From NCBI GenBank assembly GCA_007116585.1, contig SKIE01000187.1:1-8802 (forward strand): a stretch of DNA of 8,802 bases. Reading direction: 5' to 3'. The DNA is from Wenzhouxiangella sp. GTDB taxonomy: Bacteria; Pseudomonadota; Gammaproteobacteria; Xanthomonadales; Wenzhouxiangellaceae. Shown here piece after piece: positions 1-5,258 of the stretch. Position numbers and translations under genes: made by a program. The notes under the pieces were generated by a model. That model made no database searches, was not told where the DNA came from, and was given only the letters and a program-made list of their open reading frames with translations. Every line of letters starts with the position of its first letter. The stretch's first letter is position 1.

Positions 1-150
1 CAGATCCATCCGTTTGTGCGCTGGATCTGGTTCGGTGCGTTCATGGTCACGCTCGGCGCATTGACCGCGGCCAGCGACAAGCGCTACTGGAAGCCCTACC
101 GGGCCAAGGATGAGTTGCCGGGCGGTTCTGAAGGAGCGCAACCTGCATGA
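1..150 (+). CDS. ccmF: CcmF, heme lyase subunit of cytochrome c maturation (C-terminal end only)
   Basis: Frame 1 is open from the first base to a TGA at 148-150 and gives the last 49 residues of a protein whose beginning lies left of the window. It reads QIHPFVRWIWFGAF, then a hydrophobic stretch ending in AASDKRYW and a hydrophilic tail. The PFVRWIW motif followed by one last membrane helix and a D-[KR]-R-Y end is typical of the CcmF C-terminus. CcmF is the integral membrane protein of System I that takes heme from CcmE and, with CcmH and CcmI, attaches it to apocytochrome c in the periplasm. The stop overlaps the ccmG start (ATGA), and ccmG-ccmH-ccmI follow, which supports the call. Nothing can be said about the heme-binding WWD domain, which is not in view. 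Confidence 0.9.
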   Translation, partial: QIHPFVRWIWFGAFMVTLGALTAASDKRYWKPYRAKDELPGGSEGAQPA

Positions 151-686
151 TGCGCATGGTCCTCCCGCTGCTGGTTTTTCTGGGGCTGATCTGGCTGCTG
201 CTTGTCAGCCTGCCGACGGCCGAGCAGCGGCGGCACGTTGCCTCACCCCTGATCGGGCGCGAAATACCCAACTTCACCCTGCCCGATCTGCTGGAGCCCG
301 AGGTGACCCACAGCACGGTCGGGTTGCGCGGCCAGCCGTTCATCCTGAACGTCTGGGGCAGTTGGTGTCCGTCGTGCGTAACAGAACATCCGTACATCAC
401 CCGCCTGGGCAAGGAAGCAAACGTACCGCTGGTGGGTTTGAACTGGCGCGATGAACGTGACGATGCACTGGCGTGGATCAACCGATTCGGCGATGCCTGG
501 ACTGTGCACATGAACGATGAGGAAGGCATGGCGGCCATTGATCTGGGCGTCTACGGCGCGCCGGAAACCTTTCTTGTGGATCACAACGGCGTCATCCGGC
601 ACAAGCACATCGGCCCGGTCGACAGCAATTCCTATGACGATCTCATGAGCCGGATCAATGACATGCGGCAAGACGCGGGGCTATGA
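147..686 (+). CDS. ccmG: CcmG/DsbE, membrane-anchored thioredoxin-like thiol:disulfide oxidoreductase
   Basis: This is a 179-residue protein of normal family length. A single N-terminal membrane anchor (about residues 4-22) is followed by a periplasmic thioredoxin fold. The active site is W73-C74-P75-S76-C77, inside FILNVWGSWCPSC, and the cis-proline motif is Y136-G-A-P139-E-T-F. The cis-Pro followed by Glu is characteristic of CcmG/DsbE. In System I, CcmG receives electrons from DsbD/CcdA and keeps CcmH or apocytochrome c thiols reduced for heme attachment. The chosen start is the ATG at 147, with AAGGAG at 131-136 ten bases upstream; it overlaps the ccmF stop. A second ATG directly follows at 150 and would differ by one residue. 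The stop overlaps the next gene by four bases, so translation is probably coupled. Confidence 0.95.
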   Translation: MMRMVLPLLVFLGLIWLLLVSLPTAEQRRHVASPLIGREIPNFTLPDLLEPEVTHSTVGLRGQPFILNVWGSWCPSCVTEHPYITRLGKEANVPLVGLNWRDERDDALAWINRFGDAWTVHMNDEEGMAAIDLGVYGAPETFLVDHNGVIRHKHIGPVDSNSYDDLMSRINDMRQDAGL

Positions 687-1174
687 ACGACAGGCTTTCC
701 ATCACAAGCCTCATTGCGGCTTTCACTGTGGCCGTGATGATGACCCTGTTGGGGCCGGCGCAGCACGGGCTCGCCCAGACCGGCGGCCAGCCGGTGCCGT
801 CGGCGGAAGACGTTCCCGGTCAGGTCGCCAGCCAGATCGAGCGGTTCTCGTTCCGCAACCAAGTCCAGGAGCGTCGGTTCTACAGTCTGGTTGCCAACAT
901 GCGCTGTCTCGACAACCCGGACCTCTCTCTGCTTGAATCGACAGCGCCACGCTCCGACGAAATGCGAATGGCGGTCTTCAGGATGCTTCAGGACGACCGC
1001 GCTGACTTTGAGATCCGCCTGACCATGGTTGATATCTATGGCGAAGACGTGCTCTACCAATCCGCTTTCCCGGGCCACCGCCTTCTGCTGAATTACGGCC
1101 CTATCATCCTGCTGGTTGTAGGACTGATTGCCGCATTCGTTGTCAGCATGAGACGGCGTCGCCCGGCCACATAA
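683..1174 (+). CDS. Degenerate CcmH-like protein with CXXC replaced by CLDN
   Basis: This 163-residue protein starts at an ATG overlapping the ccmG stop (ATGA). It has a signal-like hydrophobic N-terminus (about residues 7-24, with a possible cleavage after GLA31), a helical periplasmic region and a C-terminal membrane helix (about 138-155) ending in an arginine-rich tail. From E63-R-R-F to R160 it aligns without gaps to the next gene; by eye I count about 50 identities in 98 positions. The CcmH redox motif RCxxCQN is lost: R74-C75 remains, but the second cysteine is N78 and the following QN is PD. Other usual CcmH residues have changed too: RYG is IYG, the PP before the membrane helix is SA, and LWxGP is LNYGP. 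So the fold looks kept while CXXC dithiol chemistry should be impossible. The frame is intact, with no stop or frameshift, so a retained structural or regulatory partner role is more likely than a pseudogene. That role is inference. Confidence 0.82.
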   Translation: MNDRLSITSLIAAFTVAVMMTLLGPAQHGLAQTGGQPVPSAEDVPGQVASQIERFSFRNQVQERRFYSLVANMRCLDNPDLSLLESTAPRSDEMRMAVFRMLQDDRADFEIRLTMVDIYGEDVLYQSAFPGHRLLLNYGPIILLVVGLIAAFVVSMRRRRPAT

Positions 1175-1200
1175 CCCGAATTCCGGCACTGCCGAACCCC

Positions 1201-1749
1201 ATGGAGAACACTCGCTTCATGACCCAGAAACACGCCAAACTGCTTTTCGCGAGCCTTTTTGCGCTGTCCGCGGCCTGGACTTTGCCGAGCCTGGTGCCAG
1301 AAGCCATCGCCCAGGCCGATGAGCGTCAAAGTCATCCGGTCGAACAGGACAACGCTGACAATGCCGCGGTCTCGCCGCAGCGCGGACGGATGGGCCAGAT
1401 GGTCACGCCCATCGAGATCCTGCCCTTCAGCAGCCCGACCGAAGAGCGCCGATTCCGGTCGCTGATCAGCGAGATGCGCTGTACGGTCTGCCAGAACGAG
1501 TCTCTGGTCGAATCTACCGCGCCGCTGGCGCGCGACAAGCGCATGCTGGTGCTGCGGTTCCTGCAGGAGGGACACAGTGACGCCGAAATCCGCCAGTTCA
1601 TGGTCGACCGGTACGGGAATTTCGTGCTGTACCGGCCACCGTTCACCAGCCACACCTTGCTGCTCTGGGTCGGACCGATCCTGCTGATGCTGATTGGTGT
1701 GATCACAGCGTTCGTCATCATCAACAAGAGGCGCCAGGCTCTCCAATGA
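1201..1749 (+). CDS. ccmH: CcmH, apocytochrome c thiol reductase (canonical LRCxxC type)
   Basis: The protein is 182 residues from the ATG at 1201, or 176 from the ATG at 1219. The second start is better supported: GGAGA at 1203-1207 lies 11 bases before it, no Shine-Dalgarno precedes 1201, and the signal peptide then begins MTQKHAK. In 1201 numbering, a hydrophobic signal or anchor covers about 13-37. The CcmH domain holds M92-R-C94-T-V-C97-Q-N-E-S, then SDAEIRQFMVDRYG and FVLYRPP, and a C-terminal membrane helix (about 152-174) starting LLLWVGP. C94 and C97 are the redox pair that forms mixed disulfides with apocytochrome c and is re-reduced by CcmG. This is the short CcmH form; in E. coli it is fused to the CcmI-like part, here encoded by the next gene. 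The gap from the upstream paralogue is 26-44 bases, and the stop overlaps the ccmI start. Confidence 0.95.
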   Translation: MENTRFMTQKHAKLLFASLFALSAAWTLPSLVPEAIAQADERQSHPVEQDNADNAAVSPQRGRMGQMVTPIEILPFSSPTEERRFRSLISEMRCTVCQNESLVESTAPLARDKRMLVLRFLQEGHSDAEIRQFMVDRYGNFVLYRPPFTSHTLLLWVGPILLMLIGVITAFVIINKRRQALQ

Positions 1750-3143
1750 CACCCACTTTTCTGATTGTCGCCGCCGGGGCGGTCATTCTGGCCGTCCTAT
1801 TCGTGTTGCTGCCGCTGCTGCGCAGTTCCAATCCAGAGCATGCCCAGGTCCAGCGGCAGATCGAAGCCCTCGACGACCTGATCGATGAGCTGGACCCCGC
1901 TGACTACGCCAAGCGACGCAAGGCCCTGCGCGCACGTCTGGAAAGCATGGGCGGTCAGCGGAAGGCTGGTCTGGGGCTGATTGTGGCGCTGGCGCTGATC
2001 GTGCCAATCGGCACCATCTTTTTTTACAACACGGTCGGCGAGCCACAAGGGCTGACTCCGGGTGATGCACCGGTCACCCAGCTGCGCAATGAATTGATCG
2101 GCATCTCCAACAGCATTGCCCGCAACCCCGACGACCCCGAGCAGTGGACACGGATGGCTGTTGCCTACAAGAACATGCAGGAATTCGGCGCCGCCGCACA
2201 CGCCTTCCGTCGCGCTCTGTACGTGGATGATCGCAATCCTTTCGTCAAGGTCGAACTGGCCGAGACCCTGATGTTCATGGGCCGGCCATCCGGACCGGCC
2301 AGCGAAGTGCAGCAGTTGCTGACCGACGCACTCAGCGTCGACGAAAACCATCAGAAAGCCCTGTGGTTGATGGGCATCAGCGCGTCCCAGGCCGGCAATC
2401 ATGACCTCGCGATTGCCTGGTGGGAGCGCCTGCTGCCGCAGCTGGATCCGGGCTCATCCGTCTACAACTCGATCCGCGGGCAGATTGCCCAAGCCCGAAT
2501 CGAGCTCGGACAGGACCCCGGCGAGATCCCCACGCCGCGCTCGGCCCCACCTCTGCGTCCTGGTCAGGACACGCTTCCGCCGGGACACCCGCCAATGGAA
2601 GATGAGGAACCGCGCCAGCCGCGAATGGCCGGACCGCTGGCACCCGGCGCGCAGCCGCCACCGGATCATCCGACCAGCGGCTCTCCGCAACCGCGACCGG
2701 GTCCAGTCGACCCCGACGCTGCGCTGCCGCCAGGGCACCCGCCGATGCAAGCCCAGGCACCGGAACCTCAGCCCGAACCACCTGCTGTCGCGGAGACTGC
2801 CCCGAGCTTCCGTGTGGAAGTTGACATCGAACCTGACCTGGTCAATGGACTGAGCGGCAGCGAAGCGGTGTTTGTCGTCGCCCGCGCCGCGAGCGGTCCG
2901 CCGACACCGCTGGCCGTTCGCCGCATGACCGTCAATGACCTCCCGGCCCGGTTCGGGTTGAGCGACAACGACGCCATGGTCGAGGGCATGAACCTCTCTG
3001 CATTCCCGGAAATTGTTGTCACCGCCAGGGTTTCCATGACCGGAGACGTCACGCCGCAAAGTGGTGACCTGCAGGGTTCCAGCGGCGCCGTGTCCATTCT
3101 GAACGAGCCCGGCACCCGGATCTCAATCTCAGAGCGCCTGTAA
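1746..3143 (+). CDS. ccmI: CcmI, TPR-type apocytochrome c chaperone of the heme ligation complex
   Basis: This 465-residue protein has the CcmI layout. Membrane helix 1 (about 3-25) is followed by a charged cytoplasmic loop (26-73) with coiled-coil-like heptads (QRQIEALDDLIDEL), then membrane helix 2 (74-94). A periplasmic TPR region follows (about 110-256; for example W134-T-R-M-A-V-A-Y-K and A205-L-W-L-M-G). A proline-rich linker (about 258-350) leads to a C-terminal beta-rich domain (about 355-465) with FVVARA, PPTPLAV, FPEIVVTARVS and PQSGDLQG, the pattern of the Ig-like domain at the end of CcmI/CycH proteins. CcmI binds the C-terminal helix of apocytochrome c and presents it to CcmF/CcmH. 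The linker carries LPPGHPPM twice (residues 277-284 and 327-334). The ATG overlaps the ccmH stop. This is the last gene of the ccm block; a hairpin follows. Confidence 0.93.
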   Translation: MTPTFLIVAAGAVILAVLFVLLPLLRSSNPEHAQVQRQIEALDDLIDELDPADYAKRRKALRARLESMGGQRKAGLGLIVALALIVPIGTIFFYNTVGEPQGLTPGDAPVTQLRNELIGISNSIARNPDDPEQWTRMAVAYKNMQEFGAAAHAFRRALYVDDRNPFVKVELAETLMFMGRPSGPASEVQQLLTDALSVDENHQKALWLMGISASQAGNHDLAIAWWERLLPQLDPGSSVYNSIRGQIAQARIELGQDPGEIPTPRSAPPLRPGQDTLPPGHPPMEDEEPRQPRMAGPLAPGAQPPPDHPTSGSPQPRPGPVDPDAALPPGHPPMQAQAPEPQPEPPAVAETAPSFRVEVDIEPDLVNGLSGSEAVFVVARAASGPPTPLAVRRMTVNDLPARFGLSDNDAMVEGMNLSAFPEIVVTARVSMTGDVTPQSGDLQGSSGAVSILNEPGTRISISERL

Positions 3144-3160
3144 CTCCTCTACAAGTCTCA

Positions 3161-3187
3161 CGGAACCGCCGTCCCTGGCCGGTTCCG
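3161..3187 (+). terminator. Possible terminator hairpin after ccmI
   Basis: CGGAACCG (3161-3168) pairs perfectly with CGGTTCCG (3180-3187) across an 11-base loop, 17 bases after the ccmI stop. The position suits the end of the ccm transcript. No run of T follows (the sequence goes on GGAAACTTGG), so it is not a textbook intrinsic terminator. It could be a weak or Rho-assisted terminator or a 3'-end stabilising stem. Confidence 0.35.
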
Positions 3188-3224
3188 GGAAACTTGGTCT
3201 ACTCGGTCTGGTGCGAGATCGCGC

Positions 3225-3246
3225 AGTGTGACGTTTTTGTTACACT
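3225..3246 (+). promoter_or_regulatory. Candidate extended -10 promoter overlapping an inverted repeat
   Basis: AGTGTGAC (3225-3232) and GTTACACT (3239-3246) form an inverted repeat with one mismatch (a G:U pair in RNA) around a GTTTTT loop. Its right arm contains TG-T-TACACT (3238-3246), which fits an extended -10 element; TACACT matches TATAAT at 4 of 6 positions. I see no good -35 at the usual distance, which extended -10 promoters can lack. A start about 7 bases downstream would leave a leader of roughly 20 bases before the GTG at 3275. The overlap suggests either an operator on the DUF47-pit promoter or an RNA stem. No recognisable Pho box is present. Confidence 0.3.
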
Positions 3247-3274
3247 ACGGCCCTTCTGATCATCCGCACCGGCC

Positions 3275-3955
3275 GTGAATCCCAACAGCCACATCTCACG
3301 CATTTTCGGCCGCTCGCCGGTTGAGCCGCTGCAGAAGCACTTCACCAAAGTCGCGAAATGCACGCGCAAGCTGCCCAAGTTCTTCAAGGCGACTTTTGCC
3401 GGCGACTGGGACAAGGCGGCACAGCAGCGGGAGAAAATCGTCCTTCTTGAAGACGCCGCCGACACCCTCAAGCGCGAGTTTCGCCTGGGGTTACCGCGCA
3501 GCCTGTTCATGCCGGTGAATCGATCCGATGTGCTGGAAATGATCTCCCGCCAGGATCGGATCGCCAATCGCAGCAAGGACATCTCCGGACTGGTCGTTGG
3601 CCGCCGCCTGGCCATGCCCGAGGCAATCCAGAACAGCTATATGGCTCTGCTTCACCGCAGCATTGACGCCGTGGAGCAGGCCCGACGCTCGGTCCAGGAA
3701 CTCGACGATCTGTTCAATTCGGGTTTTCGCGGAGCTGGCGCCGAACATGTCGTTGACATGACCGACGAACTCAGCGATATCGAGGACGACAGCGATGCCC
3801 TGCAGATCGAAGTGCGGGCGCAGTTATTCCAGATCGAAGATCAGTTGGCACCAGTCAACGTCATGTTTTTGTACAGAATCTTCGACCTGACCGGTGATTT
3901 GGGCAATATTGCCCAGCGCGTGGGCTCGCGCCTGCACCTGATGATTGCCCGCTAA
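3275..3955 (+). CDS. DUF47/PhoU-like protein, probable regulator of the Pit phosphate transporter
   Basis: This is a soluble, all-helical 226-residue protein with no signal peptide or membrane segment, the usual length for the DUF47 (PF01865, TIGR00153) family, which is related to PhoU. Typical features are the N-terminal IFGRSPVEPLQKH, then FFKATFAGDWDKA, a helix of the form LEDAADTLKREFRLGLP, then LFMPVNRSDVLEMISRQDRIAN, and a C-terminal helix ending LGNIAQRVGSRLHLMIAR. The start is a GTG at 3275; no in-frame ATG fits the family start better. No clear Shine-Dalgarno precedes it, so translation may be weak or use a short leader. pit follows after 36 bases on the same strand. In other bacteria, such as the orfA-pit operon of Sinorhizobium meliloti, this gene pair is co-transcribed, and the DUF47 protein is thought to modulate Pit. 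The regulatory role here is inferred from that pairing. Confidence 0.9.
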   Translation: MNPNSHISRIFGRSPVEPLQKHFTKVAKCTRKLPKFFKATFAGDWDKAAQQREKIVLLEDAADTLKREFRLGLPRSLFMPVNRSDVLEMISRQDRIANRSKDISGLVVGRRLAMPEAIQNSYMALLHRSIDAVEQARRSVQELDDLFNSGFRGAGAEHVVDMTDELSDIEDDSDALQIEVRAQLFQIEDQLAPVNVMFLYRIFDLTGDLGNIAQRVGSRLHLMIAR

Positions 3956-3965
3956 AGTTTAGCGG
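3949..3965. repeat. Perfect 8+1+8 inverted repeat over the DUF47 gene stop codon
   Basis: CCGCTAAA (3949-3956), a single G (3957) and TTTAGCGG (3958-3965) form a perfect inverted repeat. It contains the TAA stop at 3953-3955 and lies just upstream of the pit ribosome-binding site. As RNA, the innermost pairs must open to form a loop, leaving a stem of about six pairs. It might tune pit expression, or it may be chance. Confidence 0.45.
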
Positions 3966-3972
3966 CCCAATC

Positions 3973-3982
3973 GGGAGGGAGG
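3973..3982 (+). promoter_or_regulatory. Strong ribosome-binding site of pit
   Basis: GGGAGGGAGG lies nine bases before the pit ATG at 3992 and gives more than one way to pair with the 16S 3' end. It contrasts with the preceding DUF47 gene, which has a GTG start and no visible Shine-Dalgarno. This suggests the transporter is translated much more strongly than its partner. Confidence 0.6.
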
Positions 3983-3991
3983 CTCGGACCG

Positions 3992-5242
3992 ATGGAACTG
4001 GCAATCCTGTTCATTACGCTGGCCGCTTTGTTCGGTCTGTTCATGGCCTGGGGCATCGGTGCCAACGACGTGGCCAATGCCATGGCACCCTCGGTCGGCT
4101 CCAAGGCCATCACCATCAAGCAGGCCATTCTGATCGCGGCGGTGTTCGAGTTTGCCGGGGCGGTGCTGGCCGGCGGCGGCGTGACCAGCACCATCCGCCG
4201 CGGCATTGTTGATTCATCCCTGCTCTCAGGCCAGCCGGAACTGCTGGTATTCGGCATGCTGTCGGCCCTGCTGGCAGCCGGCGTTTGGCTGCTGATCGCC
4301 TCTCGCTTCGGCTGGCCGGTCTCGACCACCCACACTATCATCGGGGCCGTGGTCGGCTTTGCCGCCATCGGCATCGGCGTGCATGCCGTGCAATGGCCAA
4401 TGGTGGGACGCATCGCCCTGAGCTGGATTGTATCGCCCATGCTCGCCGGGGCCATCGCGTGGACCCTGTTTCGCAGCGTACAGCTCCTGATTCTGGAGCG
4501 GGCCGACCCGCTGCTGCATGCACGCCGCTATGTGCCCGGCTATATATTCCTGACCGGTTTTTTCATGACCCTGGTGACGGTCATGAAAGGGCTGGAGCAT
4601 ATTGGCATCGACATTTCCACCGGACAGGCCTATGTCCTTGCCATTGCCTTTGGCCTCGTAGTGGCGGCCATCGGCACGGTGTTCATCCGGCGCATTCCCT
4701 ACCAGGAGCCGGAGAAAAAGGATTTCCACTTTGTCGCCGTGGAGAGAATCTTCGGCGTCCTGATGGTGGTTACCGCCTGCGCCATGGCGTTTGCCCACGG
4801 GTCCAACGATGTGGCTAACGCCGTCGGCCCGGTCGCAGCCGTGGTTAGTGTAGCCCGCAGCGGTGATGTGACCCAGGAAGCCATCGTGCCTATCTGGATT
4901 CTGGTGCTGGGCGGCGTTGGAATCGTCCTCGGTCTGGCGACCTATGGCCACCGCGTGATCGCCACCGTGGGACAGAACATCACCGCGCTCACGCCCAGCC
5001 GTGGCTTTGCCGCCGGCCTGGCCGCAGCCGCCACCATCGTGATGGCCTCCGGCACCGGCCTGCCGATTTCGACCACGCACACCGTCGTCGGCGCCATTCT
5101 CGGCGTCGGCCTGGCCCGCGGCATCGCCGCGATCAACCTGCGCGTGGTCGGGTCGATCTTCATGAGTTGGGTCATTACCGTCCCGGCCGGCGCGATCCTG
5201 TCGGTACTGTTTTTTGTCCTGCTGCGCTGGATACTGGGGTAG
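3992..5242 (+). CDS. pit: Low-affinity inorganic phosphate transporter, Pit/PHO4 family
   Basis: This 416-residue, highly hydrophobic protein has about ten membrane helices and the internal two-fold repeat of the PHO4 family (PF01384). Each half has the signature asparagine-aspartate motif, GANDVANA at residues 23-30 and GSNDVANA at 270-277. Each half also has the serine-threonine-histidine motif, PVSTTH at 109-114 and PISTTH at 358-363. Pit proteins carry phosphate, usually as a neutral metal-phosphate complex, across the inner membrane with protons (sodium in some members). The length is near that of short bacterial Pit proteins without the large central loop. A charged cytoplasmic loop (about 230-245) separates the halves. 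The start is fixed by the ribosome-binding site at 3973-3982. The upstream DUF47 gene is probably in the same operon. oleC converges from the other side, 16 bases away, and no terminator is visible between them. Confidence 0.95.
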   Translation: MELAILFITLAALFGLFMAWGIGANDVANAMAPSVGSKAITIKQAILIAAVFEFAGAVLAGGGVTSTIRRGIVDSSLLSGQPELLVFGMLSALLAAGVWLLIASRFGWPVSTTHTIIGAVVGFAAIGIGVHAVQWPMVGRIALSWIVSPMLAGAIAWTLFRSVQLLILERADPLLHARRYVPGYIFLTGFFMTLVTVMKGLEHIGIDISTGQAYVLAIAFGLVVAAIGTVFIRRIPYQEPEKKDFHFVAVERIFGVLMVVTACAMAFAHGSNDVANAVGPVAAVVSVARSGDVTQEAIVPIWILVLGGVGIVLGLATYGHRVIATVGQNITALTPSRGFAAGLAAAATIVMASGTGLPISTTHTVVGAILGVGLARGIAAINLRVVGSIFMSWVITVPAGAILSVLFFVLLRWILG

Positions 5243-5258
5243 CGTGCGACCCGGCCAA

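Noticed and set aside
683..1174. Degenerate ccmH copy as a pseudogene
   Set aside because: The frame is uninterrupted, both membrane segments and much of the fold are kept, and it is coupled to ccmG by an ATGA overlap. Selective loss of the redox motif does not look like random decay.
2454..3059. Open frames on both strands overlapping ccmI
   Set aside because: They overlap the proline-rich linker and C-terminal domain of CcmI, which is intact and family-like. The alternatives are Arg/Ala-rich shadows.
3901..3914. Perfect 14-base palindrome GGGCAATATTGCCC near the end of the DUF47 gene
   Set aside because: It encodes the conserved LGNIAQ stretch in frame, so coding constraint explains most of it. 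Nothing else nearby suggests a binding site.
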